Assembly: GCA_004154925.1 (NCBI GenBank)
Contig: QJNS01000277.1
Coordinates: forward strand, 1-64,000
DNA from: Monosporascus cannonballus
Lineage: Eukaryota; Ascomycota; Sordariomycetes; Xylariales
Direction: 5' to 3'
DNA: 64,000 bases
Made by a program: the position numbers and the translations under genes. This document shows, piece after piece, positions 1 to 10,829 of the stretch. The stretch's first letter is position 1. Each line of letters opens with the position of its first letter. The notes below the pieces were generated by a model. It was given only the letters and a program-made list of their open reading frames with translations. It was not told the origin of the DNA and did not search any database.

Positions 1-110
1 TTTTTTTTTTGCGTGGGTTCCCACGGGTCACCTATCAAAACGGTGGGTGACCCGTGGGTGACCCAAATTTAGCGTGGGTATTCGTGGGTGACCCACGGGT
101 ACCCATTCCC
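1..110. repeat. Fragment of GGGTGACCC/GGGTACCC-rich repeat
   Basis: The sequence is built from repeated GTGGGTGACCC and ACGGGTACCC words, with an AAATTTAGCGTGGGT segment that recurs near 55,280. It ends in GGGTACCCATT, the same word as the inner end of the terminal repeat of the element at 56,436-56,646. It is therefore probably a truncated member of that family. It abuts the coding remains that start near 111. Its left end may lie outside the window. Confidence 0.6.
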
Positions 111-1439
111 TCGCCCTATCTCGCTCTACCGACCGAACTGCGCGAGCAGATCTACCGCGCCATCCTCTCGCCGGCCGCGAACCGGGCGTCCGGGCCCGAC
201 GGCTACGACACGTACGCATACGGGGCGGCGCTGGCGCTGTTTCTCGTGAGCCGCCAGGTGTACTACGAGGCGCGCGCCGCCTTCCGCGCGCTCAGCATTT
301 TCATGCGCATCGTGACGCCCTAGCCTAAGGCCCAGGACCACGTCGAGCTCGAGGGCCACGTGCCCATCCTGCTCAAGGGGCGTCGCCCCGCGCGATTCGC
401 CGCTTACAGCCTCTACGTCGCCATCGAGGCACCGCTCATGGGGAGCATCATCCACGATGACGACGACGACAACAACGGCGGCGACGGTAATGGAAACGGC
501 GCAGCAGCGGGCGGGGGGCAGCGCCACTTCGTGATTCTGCTCGACGACCTCCCCAGGTTCACGCGCACGTGGTTCTACTCGGAACTCTCGAACCCGGGCC
601 TGAACCGGTACCTGAGCCTCCGGCTGCACCTGCGGGACCCGTACGCGCCGTCGCGGGAGGAGACGCACGTGCCCACGGCGCTGCAGCGACGGCTCCTCCT
701 GCCCTTCGGCGAGGTCAAGAACCTGAGCGGGCTACGCGTGACGGGAGACCCGGCGCCGCTGCCGTCCATCGAAGCCGAGCTTCGCGCACAGCAGGCCGTC
801 GCGCCGCCGGGGCCCGAGCGCTGCCTCGACGAGGCCGCACGGCTCAAGGGCGAGGGCAATACGCGTTTACAGGCGGGCGACTACTTTGGCGCCCTCGAGT
901 CCTACGGCCGCGCCTGGGAGGCCATGCACATCGTGGTGCGCGGGCGGCCGCGCCACATCCACGGGGAGGCATTCTTCGCGCGCCAGCTCTCCGGGGACGG
1001 CAGCCGCGCCTGGGCGGGTCGTAACGGCGCCATGGAGCGGCTGGTGCTGCGCGTCCAGCTTGTCGCCAACACCTGCCTCACGTACCTCCGGCTCGGGCGG
1101 TGGGACGACGTCTGCTTCTGGGGCATGCGGTCGATAGCCATGTTGCGACAGGCGCGCCTCGCCCCGCCCCTACACCAACAGCAGAACAATGGGTTCGCCC
1201 GCGATTTCGATTTCCACGATGACGAAGATGAAATCGACGTCCCGCCCGAGGACGAGGCTGTGCTCGGCTTCACAGCCGCCGTCCAGATGGGCAAGATCTA
1301 TTACCGCACCGCCGTCGCGTACCGGGAGCTCGGCGACAAGGCGCGCGCGCGCAGGCTGTTGCGGGTCGCTGCCGTATATCTACCGCACGACGAGAACGTA
1401 AAGAGGGAGTTGGCCGCGTGCGCTCTGCGGTTGGGATGA
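111..1439 (+). pseudogene. 5'-truncated gene with internal stop, F-box-like N-terminus plus TPR-like C-terminus
   Basis: The frame begins with a LALPTELREQIYRAIL segment, typical of the N-terminus of a large fungal family of F-box-like proteins. It then runs through an RPARFAAYSLYVAIEA region to a TPR-like stretch (RLKGEGNTRLQAGDYFGALESY) near 840-905, and ends at TGA 1437-1439. A TAG at 321-323 interrupts the frame. Reading continues in the same frame afterwards, and family logic suggests TGG (TPW) became TAG. No in-frame ATG precedes the conserved start, because the repeat at 1-110 occupies the upstream sequence and has a stop at 48-50. The gene thus looks broken twice. An intron covering the stop is possible but no good splice pair was seen. 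Function is unknown. Confidence 0.7.
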
Positions 1440-3430
1440 AGGGAGTAAATGGGATACGGATCGCCGATGTATACGTGCTGAGTAGAGTAGAGGGACGGGT
1501 CACAAGTCATGTGTGTACGGGATACATGATAATGTATAATAGTGATGCTATGTCTGTTCCACAGGTGTAGATACGGCATTAACATTAGAGGACTAGTATG
1601 TTTGCTGTCCTGAGGCTTTGCGCGCATGGCTCCGTTCCTCAGCCGGTAGAACGTAAGCGGCCGGCCGCCTACAGGATCTTTTCACTGTCAGTACCAACCG
1701 CGTTATTCCACAGCTTAAGTATATATCGGTTGGTTCCCGGTGCGTAACAAGCCGTTCAGCACCAAACCCTGGCTAAATAATTGGGCAATCGTCTATAATG
1801 CGCAGGATTTGAAATATAAGAATAAATAATTCATACCAAATTAACCATAAATAAGCGGGAGTTTTACTTTAATAGTTCAACGCTTGTACTTTTTCGATCT
1901 CCTTAAAAAGTGATGTCTGTAAGTATATAAAGACAATAACGTCGATGGGATATATCTAAATGGTTAGAGGTGGGCCCAACAGTTATGGACAGAGCCCGAG
2001 CATTTACAAAACGTATTAGACCTGTCGAGGTTAATTACCTACCCCTAAAATCTGTGTAGGAGAGCCAAGGCGACGACGGGGTAGGGCTGCCTCTCTTGCC
2101 TCTCCGAAAGGGGATATCAAATGGCATATTTTAAATACATAGCGACGATAGAGCTCTCCTCGTCCGTTGCCACGACAGCAGTAGCCTTACTAAAGCCGGC
2201 ATATGCTGTTGATGGCATCCCGCCCAACTTTGGGTTCCCCATCTCGTTTTCGTTGCCTAGTTTATCTCTAATCGGCTTCGTTTTGAGGCTGTTTTAGAAC
2301 ATACGTGTTTGACACGCTTGCGGGCTATCGTGTATCCGGCTTATATCGGGCCTAGCCAAGTCTAGGCCAAGGGTCTTAGCCTCAATAGTTCAGCTCCTAC
2401 ATAGGACTACCTACATCCACCTCCGGGTGTTGCTTTCTCTCCTTTACAGGTTGTTTCCTATGTAAATAAAAAGGTATCGCCCACTTCCTTCTAATCAGTT
2501 GTTAGGACATTCTAGAGATCAGCCAGATAGCTCTACTTCTTCAGTCGCAATGGCTTCAGTGTGTAATGTCAGGGTGTCATAGCTAGTCTTTTTTATGCCG
2601 GTTCAGGGGGCGGATGCCGGCTATGTCGGAGACCACAGCATTTGCCTCTCCTTATCCTCCCAATATACATAATGTGTGAGGAGCTGATAGGATGATATAG
2701 TTATCGGTATTGAGGGGGTTGGTAGTGATCACGGGTGTATGTCTAGGGCTTGATTCAGTGTATTTAAGTTGGATGAAGAGTACCTATCGACCTGGCACCT
2801 GAAGCCTCCTTATAGATATATGACCACATTCCCAGAGCCTTCAACGCGTGCGCCCTTGACCCTGCATCAGCAGTCTTATACGTTCAGGACTACATTCCCC
2901 CAGGAGGTCTCCTAAATGATATTCGCTGCTATTCTTTTTGTCAATACTCGAGAGCAACACCCAAGCACCTAAGTACTGACAATATACGACAAATAAGAAG
3001 TGAATTGGAATAGACTCTATGGTGATTAAAGGTTCAGACCACATGTTAAGGCAATAGCTTTTATTAGCTAGGAGAAACAGTTGCACTGTATGCCATTATT
3101 TCATGAGTAAGGGGTTACATGTGTATTAAGGGGCATTGGTAAGTACAATGCTCATCGGATACACTGCCATCCAAAGCGAGGAGATCCGTAATAAGACGAC
3201 GAAGAAAATAGCACAAGGCATGGATCATGATGCCGCTCGCAGTTACCGGCGAATAACTTTTCCTATCTCAGATATTCACTAAATCTTCTTATGAAATATT
3301 GGACCTGCTATTTAATATACTAAATCACTCTGGCTTCGTTAACCCATGTACCAATTTTCCGGCCCCTTCGGGGCTCCTCCGAGCGGCTGTAATTCCTAGC
3401 CCCAGTAGATGCGTCGTGCTGTGCAGCCAA
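1440..3430. other. Gene-free AT-richer stretch
   Basis: No convincing coding sequence was seen on either strand; open frames are short and do not look like protein. It holds one member of a decayed repeat pair (2461-2582). The sequence is rich in TA and resembles RIP-degraded DNA. Confidence 0.5.
2461..2582 (+). repeat. Decayed dispersed repeat, copy A
   Basis: This segment matches 22201-22322. Both contain an AAAAGG-type start, TTCTAGAG in the middle, CTTCTTCAGT, and a 3' part reading TGTGTRATGTCAGGGTKTCATAG. The two copies are the same length. Differences are mostly transitions, so an old RIP-degraded LTR or other element fragment is plausible. Confidence 0.55.
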
Positions 3431-4183
3431 TTAGTCCTTGAACAGCGCTGGACCGGGTATCGGGTAGTTGGTAATCGTCGTGTACGGGTTGAAGTGGATA
3501 CCGGGGTCAGTGTTCTTGTACAGCGACGTCCCGGGTGTCCCAGCCGGCCGCGCGGTACCGGAACCCGTGATCTTGACGTTGAAGCACTGGGGGTAGTTCT
3601 GGGCGCCGTTCAAGGAGTTGGCGCCGTGCAGGGCGATGATCTCATGGCGCAGGACGTAGTCGCCGGGGGCGATGGACCTAGGTATCTTCGTCCTCCAGAT
3701 GCCGTTGTTGGCAATCAACTTGGCGCTCGCCCACTCCTGTGTCGCGTAGTCAATGCCGGCCTCCTCGATCTTCACCCACCTGAGCCGCGTCTTGTCGACC
3801 TTGCTGCAGTCGCCGTTGCAGTCGGCGAGGTATGTGATGATGGGGCCGTGGGGGTGCGGCCACGCATTGGGGCCCCACTGGAACTCGACAGTGCCGCCCG
3901 CGGAGACGGGGACGGTGATCTCGCCGGGGACGGCGTTTTTGTGGCAGTTGATGTCCGCGGTCTGGTAGTTGTTCGGGGCGACGAACCCGCTATCGAGGTT
4001 CTCCGCGTACCAGGCGGCAATCTTAGGGGTTGGGAATCCGTTCTTCTTGTCATAGTAATAGTCTAGCAAAAACCCTTGGTTCTGCTTTCCATCGGTCTTG
4101 AAGCTGGTGACAAAGCCGTGTCCTAGTGCGGTGCCGACAAAAGCACTAAGCAGGACGACGGCGGAGCTGACTGTTACCTGCAT
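3431..4183 (-). CDS. AA9 lytic polysaccharide monooxygenase (former GH61), no CBM
   Basis: This secreted copper enzyme cleaves crystalline cellulose or hemicellulose oxidatively. The single-exon ORF encodes 250 residues. The chosen ATG (4183-4181) gives a clean signal peptide (MQVTVSSAVVLLSAFVGTALG) that ends directly before a histidine (HGFV). That places the N-terminal His of the copper-binding histidine brace at the mature N-terminus. The second brace His lies in AWPHPHGPIITYLADC, and the axial Tyr in GAQNYPQCFNV. The longer upstream reading lacks an ATG and would bury the signal peptide. There is no C-terminal linker or CBM1, so it is a short AA9. A TATATATATATA run lies about 140 bp upstream (4325-4336). 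GC-rich coding contrasts with AT-rich flanks. Confidence 0.95.
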   Translation of the reverse strand: MQVTVSSAVVLLSAFVGTALGHGFVTSFKTDGKQNQGFLLDYYYDKKNGFPTPKIAAWYAENLDSGFVAPNNYQTADINCHKNAVPGEITVPVSAGGTVEFQWGPNAWPHPHGPIITYLADCNGDCSKVDKTRLRWVKIEEAGIDYATQEWASAKLIANNGIWRTKIPRSIAPGDYVLRHEIIALHGANSLNGAQNYPQCFNVKITGSGTARPAGTPGTSLYKNTDPGIHFNPYTTITNYPIPGPALFKD

Positions 4184-4943
4184 GATGGAAGAGGTCTGGC
4201 TGATAGAAGCGCAATGGCGGGGCCGCTTGTTTGTAACTGCCCAAGGCTCTCGGAAAAGACCGATCTTGAACGAACGAAGGTACTGACCTTTTCGATAGAT
4301 GTCAGAAAAGAGCGCGATCTGCAGATATATATATATCCTGGACCAGGAACTCAAAGGTCTTCACCACCCGATTCATCGACCCCGGTTGCTCGTCTCACTT
4401 GGAGGCTTGGCCTCGGACTCCAATATAAAATTCTAGATAGTAAGACAGACAACTACCATCTTCGTTACCACTCCATCCTCCTCGGATACTGTTTGTTTTG
4501 AGTGCCTCGTCTGGAATGGAGTTTTCGGAGGACCAAGGACCGAGCCCGGAGCCGGGCAACCCGGGGGCACACATCGGGTCTAGCGTCACTCCGATTGTGA
4601 CAGCTTTATTTTCTACATTTAATAGGGAAGACGCATAAAATGGTTCCATAAGCAGTTTGCGGCTTATGTTACATGTAAACTTTTCTAAGGGGCGTAAACT
4701 ACGTGACAGAGCATCTGTAATCGAAGGCCGCTTGAGTAGGCCTAGGCCTAGATGTAAATGCAACCCCCAAGGCACACAGTGTAATTAACATCACCGACCA
4801 ACCACCTTTAGAACCAAAGGAAAGGTCGCTATATGCAAACTTGTCTTCGCAAATACACCCAGTAGGAATTGCTGCAGTAGCGTCACCCGACATTAGCCCC
4901 CCTTTAAGTTTGATAGACCGCGGCCGAAGCGCCCCCGACCCCC
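4184..4943. other. Intergenic region between AA9 and the HD-domain gene
   Basis: It contains the AA9 promoter side (4184 to about 4400) and the 3' flank of the next minus-strand gene. The ORFs here overlap one another and lack recognisable protein features. Nothing else supportable was seen. Confidence 0.5.
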
Positions 4944-5823
4944 TTAACAACTTGGATCGATACCTCCAAAACCCCAGTTATCAAATGGCTTCATGAGCTC
5001 ATTATTCTCGACGCCCTCCCGGAACGCCTTCTCGCCAAGGTGCGTCGTATGCGCCCAGGGCTTAAGGCCGTTCTCCTCGCTGATGGTGCCCGCGAAGCAG
5101 CCGCTCCACCCCATGCGGGGCCACGCCTTGTTGACATCGACGAGCGTCGCGCGGTCGATCAGCGCCGGGTTCCCGCCCATGTTGTCATAGATAGTGGCGA
5201 GCTGGATGACCTGCCCCAGGAGTGTGATGTTACCCTCCGTGCCCAGGTCCTGGTGTCGGATGATGGCCTCCGCCACGGCCTCGGCCTGCGCCTTCGGCGC
5301 CCCCCATTCCCTCGTCAGATTCAGCGCCAGGATCCCGCCGAAGAACTCGAACGAAAGGAGCGTTCCGTGGAGGTTCTCCTGCGTTGTCCCGATGTCATGG
5401 AGTAGGCAGGCTAGGGCCCAAGTCGAGAGCGACAATGTGTCTGCGTATTCGGGAAACTGGTCCTGCAGAATCGCGTATCCTGGTGCCCCATAAGTTAATA
5501 TCGAATCTCACCTGTAGAACTACCCCTGGAGACGCGGTTCGACGCTCCCCATCATACATACCCCAGTAATACACCCGCATTGAGTGGTGATACGTCTGCG
5601 GAATGAGATGCGCTTTCGCGTAATCTTGCGCCTTCGCTACTACCGGGTCGTCTGACGGAAACGGCGTATCCCTCATCAGCCTCGGTTCAGGCTTGTGGAT
5701 GTAAGGTTTCCCGTTGAGAGTGGCATTGGCATCAACGGGCACGGCCGTCCAGCCATGTTTCGCAATTTCGTCCGCAGATGCAGGCGTCGTCGTCGAGGCC
5801 ATCCTTCCTACACTTGCGGCCAT
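4944..5823 (-). CDS. Cyanamide-hydratase-like HD-domain protein
   Basis: The protein resembles fungal cyanamide hydratase (which hydrates cyanamide to urea) and its HD-superfamily relatives. It has a HGWTAVPVDA N-terminus, the first metal-ligand His in YHHSMRVYYWG, the HD pair in CLLHDIGTT, and the downstream EAIIRHQDLG and LIQLATIYDN blocks. Exons are 5512-5823 and 4944-5462, with a 49-nt intron (GTGAGA...TTCTGCAG). An additional 36-nt in-frame segment (5526-5561, GTATGT...CTCCAG) is probably also an intron: removing it gives YYWGVVLQDQFPE, which fits the family better than the unspliced reading. The product is 264 aa with both introns removed, or 276 aa with one. Many fungal members of this family do not use cyanamide, so the substrate is open. 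Confidence 0.85.
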
Positions 5824-6491
5824 CAAAAGCGATACGCGTTAAGAGGCAGACCGGTACTGGACTGGCAAATCCCACAATAGCCCAGTATAATGGCGCAACT
5901 GGGCGATAATTTATACCGCTGCTTCAAATCCCGAGATCATGACGAAACGACCACGACATGCTGTGCTAAGGGGAGGTTAAACTAAATTTGCCGACATAAC
6001 TGCGACACTAAACATAGTCCCCGATATAAGCTAACAATGGAGTTGAATTAGTAAGAGCCCCTCCTTCCAATATGACGTCTCCTCGGGCCCGGACTTTCAC
6101 AAGCAAGCGCATCGTCGGGGTTCACATATCACTCTACGCTCCGGGATTTGCTTATTATCTTGGGATCTGAGGGTATTAGATCACGGTTAAGGCGCCATCC
6201 TTCGAATGTTGACTCACGGCATGCCTTAAAGGGGGCACGGAGACCAAGTCATAACTATAAACAGGTAAACATCCATGGCAATTCATTTCGGGGCGAGCAT
6301 TGTGCATGAGGCACCAGCCAACTTGCGGTACGCTGACGGGCTGGTGTCGTAATGCTCAAGACAGTAGGCTCGGCGGCAAGCGCGGCCAGAGCACAACCGC
6401 CGTCAGTCAACCCACCAGTCTGACAAAACGTGAAAAGGATATTTAGCTCCCGTATCATTCAATACACTAAGCCCAAGGTGCCTGGTGCAAT
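5824..6491. other. Intergenic region
   Basis: This 0.67-kb spacer lies between the HD-domain gene's start and the 3' end of the decarboxylase gene. It contains no credible coding sequence, only short overlapping frames. Confidence 0.5.
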
Positions 6492-8097
6492 TCACTCAAC
6501 AACACACACTTGGCTTCGAACAGCCACATTACCATCCCTATTCAGGTCCGGGAACCCGTCGACCTTAACTCCGTTCCTGAACAGCAAACAATGGCTCGAG
6601 CCACCAAAATGGAACATACCGAGCTGATCGCCCTTCTTGACATGCTGGCCCTCCCGGACCGTGATCTCACACGTGCTGACCTCGTCCATGCCGATGCCGA
6701 TGAAGGCCATGAGGCCGATGGCCGGGTTGTCGGCCTCGATGAAGATGATGGCGCGCGTCGCTAGGGCCGTCAGGTAGCCTTGGGCGACAGAGATGCCCTT
6801 CTTGTCGATCTCGTGGACATTGTAGTCGCCGAGGCCCTCGAACAACGGCTCGCTGAAGTACGTGCCGTCGCGCACGAACGCCTTGGCGATCTTGCCGCTC
6901 ACCGGTACGTGCCAGCGGTGGTACGACAGCGCCGACAGGAATGCCTGGTAGATGGTCGCACCGCCGAACTGCGGCGCCAGGGGGTCGTGGCCCAGCATGT
7001 CGAGCACGCTGTACGGCTGCCCCTTGATCCAGAACTTGTCCCGCAGCTTCGCGGATCGCGCCACGTTGTACGGCTTCGACTCGCAGGCGTTGGCGACCAC
7101 GTTATCGTCCTCCGGTGAGGCAACTGGTCGTGCGCCGTCGCGAAGCTCACGCGTAAAGAAATCTAGGCTACTATTTAGCAGCCAGTAGCTAGAGTGTTTA
7201 CGGGCAGACCTACCGTCCCAAGACTTGTAGCCGTAATGTTTGGCTTTCGGGTCACATATGTACATCTCCTCGAAGTTATGTGAGGTTTTAAGAGGTCCGT
7301 TAGCAACTTGCATCAGGTCCTTTCTTGCGTGTTCAGAGAACCAGCCCTGGTTGTGGTGTTCGAGAACGCGGGCTGATTCGGGAGACTGGGGACTCTGTCA
7401 GTGCGTGTCTTTGACATCAAAGTAAATAATGCCTCAGAACATACTTGCAAAAACGTTCCCCATTCGTTCAAGACCTTCTTCAGCATTTTATTGACGTCTG
7501 GGTCTAGGAAAGCCGCATGTCCACTATAGCGATGCGTAAGCACCTTATCCCATTATTTTACTGTAGGCTTCCGGCAACAAACTCACCTAGGGGTAGCCAT
7601 GACATAGTCAAAGATGGACACCATAGGAACGCCAACCATACCCACACCAGCCGCCGCATCGTGCCATTCAGGCGCCTTGGTGAAGACGTGGTTCAGCATG
7701 TCGAGCATGTGCCTGTAGTCGCGGATCTGCTTCCGCTCGCCGGTCGGGTCCTTGTAGTAGGGCTTCTTTAGCGGCACCTCGTCCCACATCTCCGTGAAGT
7801 ACATGTAGATGCGCGGGTTAGTCTCGATGAAGTCCATGAACTCCTTCAGCGCGGGGATGAGCTCCTTCTTGGGGTGCTTGTCCACGTGCTCCACCTGCGC
7901 CTTCATCCACTCGTGCTGCACACGGTGGTCCGCGGGAAGCCAGGCGCCCCTCCTACGCTCATGGTCAGCTACATTGTTATTGATATGACGAAGGGTAACG
8001 AGCTATAACTCCCGTAGAGCGGGTACTATAGGAAGACTTACCGGTGAACATGGTGCTCCTGGGGGATTTCGTGCTCGTCTCCGTGTTGATGGACCAT
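6492..8097 (-). CDS. PsiD-like phosphatidylserine-decarboxylase-family pyruvoyl enzyme
   Basis: The five exons 8042-8097, 7587-7952, 7445-7523, 7214-7385 and 6492-7162 join to 447 codons. All four introns have canonical GT-AG ends. The N-terminal half (RRGAWLPADHRV, then PSGHAAFLDPDVN) is the fungal extension that separates this branch from housekeeping PSDs. The C-terminal half is the PSD catalytic domain with KSWDDFFTREL, VSGKI and FHFGGSSHCLLF. The GGSS motif corresponds to the self-cleavage site that forms the pyruvoyl cofactor. The length (447 aa) is close to that of the psilocybin enzyme PsiD (about 440 aa), which decarboxylates tryptophan. The substrate here could be an aromatic or other amino acid rather than phosphatidylserine. 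No transmembrane segment is evident. The acceptor of exon 4 could shift by 9 nt. Confidence 0.88.
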
Positions 8098-8777
8098 TGT
8101 GATCGGGCGGTTTCTCCAATTTTATCTTAGAATTTCACGTATCTCAACAGGAAAGCAATTGGCAAGTCCCCCTTATGCGGCCCTGAATGCCGAGAGAAGC
8201 AGGAAGCCTATAAATAGCACTATACCAATGTGGGGTACGGGAGCCAGAGCTTCGTACACTAACTTCATGATCTCATTCATTATGTAATTCTTGCGTTGCT
8301 ATCATGTATGACAGTTACAATAATCAGGCTGTACTCCAGAACTAGTACCGAGTTAGGAAATTCATCGTCAGTCCAAGTTTTAGGGACGTGTCTCCAGGGA
8401 TTACATCTTGAAGAGATTCAAGTGCTGGCGATTCGAAAACTCTAAGGAAATGACCGGGAATAACCCGTACAATCGTTAGCGTGTATGTACGCCGAAAAGG
8501 GGGTTAGGCCAATGACACGAGTTGGCTTGCACTGAGGGCGTCATTCGGTCCTTTTTATATAGAGAACTATATAGAGTATGATTGTCCAGCATTTAGCCAT
8601 CAGCGTGAATATTGCGCGTTCACATTCATAGCGTTTATTCCGTATAGGTGATAGAACAGTCCCCTGTGATGGGCAGATGCTTGTGTGGAGCCATCCAGAG
8701 GATGTCTTGTACGGGATTTTCTATCAATGCAATGACTCGGTCGTGAAATTGCTTCGGTGCTTAATTTATTAGCAGAT
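8098..8777. other. Intergenic region upstream of the decarboxylase gene
   Basis: This is the promoter side of the minus-strand decarboxylase gene. No coding sequence or recognisable element was seen before the solo LTR. Confidence 0.4.
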
Positions 8778-8960
8778 TGTCGTGGAATAGGGGTATCTAT
8801 GTTAGTCATCAAGCTCCCAGCACCCCCGAAGAACCTTATTCCGGCGCGCCCACAGTATATAGAGAGCTTCCTAGCCACCGCTCCCTATAGCTCAATTCTA
8901 GCCAATTATCACTTCTCACGCTCTATGTTACCTTATCTACCGATCAGTTTAAATGTGACA
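8778..8960 (+). mobile_element. Solo LTR, copy A (183 bp), TSD CAGAT
   Basis: The element begins TGTCGTGGAATAGGGG and ends ATGTGACA, so it has the TG...CA ends of a retrotransposon LTR. It is flanked by a perfect 5-bp duplication, CAGAT at 8773-8777 and 8961-8965. It is highly similar to 16811-16997 and to the reverse strand of 46742-46928, with a 4-bp deletion near 8909. No retrotransposon coding sequence is adjacent, so this is a solo LTR left by recombination. Confidence 0.9.
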
Positions 8961-9100
8961 CAGATACTGCCCGATGTGCTTGGTTCTTTGTAGCAGGAAC
9001 TGGGGTGACACGTTCCTAATGCTCCAAAGCAAGAAATGTGGAGCGTAGTTTATAAGTTAAACTCGAGAGGATGATGAAAAGAACAAAAAAAAGAAAAAGA

Positions 9101-9204
9101 TAGCCACGGCAGGAATCGAACCTGCCCCTCTCTCATCAGGGGGATGAAGAAGTAATGATGATACGGAGTAATTGTGAGAGTGTGCACCTTTACACCACAT
9201 GGCC
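9101..9204 (-). tRNA. tRNA-like gene with intron, anticodon unassigned
   Basis: Read on the minus strand, 5' GGCCATG pairs with 3' CGTGGCT (two G-U pairs) to make a 7-bp acceptor stem. A D-arm follows (GTGT/GCAC with an AAAGGT loop). The T-arm is perfect, GCAGG-TTCGATT-CCTGC. A CTCTC/GAGAG stem brackets the anticodon loop and an insert of about 34 nt. An oligo-T run (TCTTTTTCTTTTTTTT) starts right after the 3' end, as expected of a Pol III terminator. No U33 is found at the usual 5' position. CTG before the GAGAG strand would suggest Gln, but that puts the intron in an unusual place. It may be a real intron-containing tRNA or a decayed copy. Confidence 0.55.
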
Positions 9205-10829
9205 TTCTGACTTAATCATTTGTTATGGGAATAGAACCTTGATTTGGTATGTGTGTGGCGGTTCATAACCTTCGTTTTGTCGGCATTAGGTTTATGGCCA
9301 GGCCGGGGTTGGTTGTGCGCTTCTTTATTAACTAGTTAAGAGAAAACTCTAATATGGAGTACCTTTGCTGACTTAGGATGCCTCTCTGAGGCACAGAGAA
9401 GAGTTGAATGCACTGAAGTTAGATGGGGATATCAAAGATAGGTTGAATGCCCGTTGGATTCCATTTAAGTGACCATCCTCTAGCTGGGGAGGGCTACACA
9501 TCTATATATACACAAGTGGTGTGGGGCGCCAATGCCCCTATTCTGATAGAGGAACTGGAAGAGTTATCTCGCCCTAGGACCTGGATCCTTTTTATGATAT
9601 TCCCCATTTCCCGGACCTGTCAAGACTGTTCCATAAGTGTATTGCTTGACCTTGTATGATTATATTGTCTGGATAAAGTCTCATGCATAAGTGGAAGGAC
9701 ATGGGATAAGAGGAAAGCATATAGTAATTATCGCAACTAGACGTCTGGGGCGGGCATAAACAAATGGGCGTTGGAAGCTTGCTAAGATAATGAGATGAAG
9801 AAGAGAAAGAACACGGCAAGGAAAACAAACGGCAGGATGTCAGATAGACCAGCAGCTTAAAATACGATCAGATTTGTTGTCTCTAAGGTTTGCGGCGAGT
9901 ATCGTCGCGGAATGGACCTGCTCGACCGCTCTAATTCACCTTGTCAGTCTGGAAGCGAACTGGAAATGATGCTAATTCTAGGCATGCCTGCCGTTTATGT
10001 TGATTAGACCCTAGTTGCAGAATCTCCCTGTGTATAGACTCAGACACTATTGATACACTGCCAAGGGACGATGGTGCGTAGGTACGCGAAAACTATCTTA
10101 GATACCCAGGCGTTGATGATAATATCATGGAAATGGGTTCAGAGGGGCTAAGTTACGTGGTCCGAGCAAGGCGTCCGTCATTCTATAGAACTCGGGGGCC
10201 AGATGCAATGGATTGCTGCATCATGGTTGGCTCTGACCCAGGAAACCCTATTCGTTCGGCTCGGCAGCATTTACATGAGCATGGAAGGGGTAAATTGCAT
10301 CGTAGTGTTTATCTATTTTGTGATATTCGAGGGTTCGGTTACTTAATGCAGTATATTCTATTACTGATAGAAGAGACAAACAAATGTCTTACATTTGGGT
10401 TGGTTGCGCCTGAAAGGCATACGTGCTAATAATCCGTTTCGCCACGCTACCAGCCCGCCTAAATGGTTGACATTTTGAATTCTGTCAAACGCAGGTGGCT
10501 CCTCCACTGACAAGTCATAGACCTCGATCATTTCCGGATGGCTTGACGCACGGCGGGCTTCAATTTAAACCCCCATTAGTCCCCATCTGCGATGGCGACT
10601 TTTAGGCGCCGGTCGCGAGCTCTTGCATATGACAACCGTCTTGATGGATCGTCTGTTGGGAACACTATAATGGGAGCTGCATTAGAGACTCCCAGCAGAA
10701 GAGCTTTTGGGTGAAACGACGCAAGTGGCTGGATGAAGCCACTCTATATCAGTTTCGACAAGGACCCATTCTCACTCTGAGCTGAGTTTCATTCTGTGGA
10801 TATTACCGTTCGCAAATTCGAACCATTGC
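9205..10829. other. Gene-free region
   Basis: The reading frames here (for example 10127-10429) are short and lack protein-like composition. No repeats shared with the rest of the window were recognised. Confidence 0.4.

Noticed and set aside
3299..4066. 255-codon plus-strand frame opposite the AA9 gene
   Set aside because: It is the reverse of a GC-rich coding sequence and starts without an ATG in a suitable context; the minus-strand AA9 is unambiguous.
8600..8878. Minus-strand frame shared in part with 16552-16911
   Set aside because: The shared peptide is simply the LTR read in reverse; not a protein.
10127..10429. 100-codon plus-strand frame
   Set aside because: No domain or repeats; composition does not look coding.
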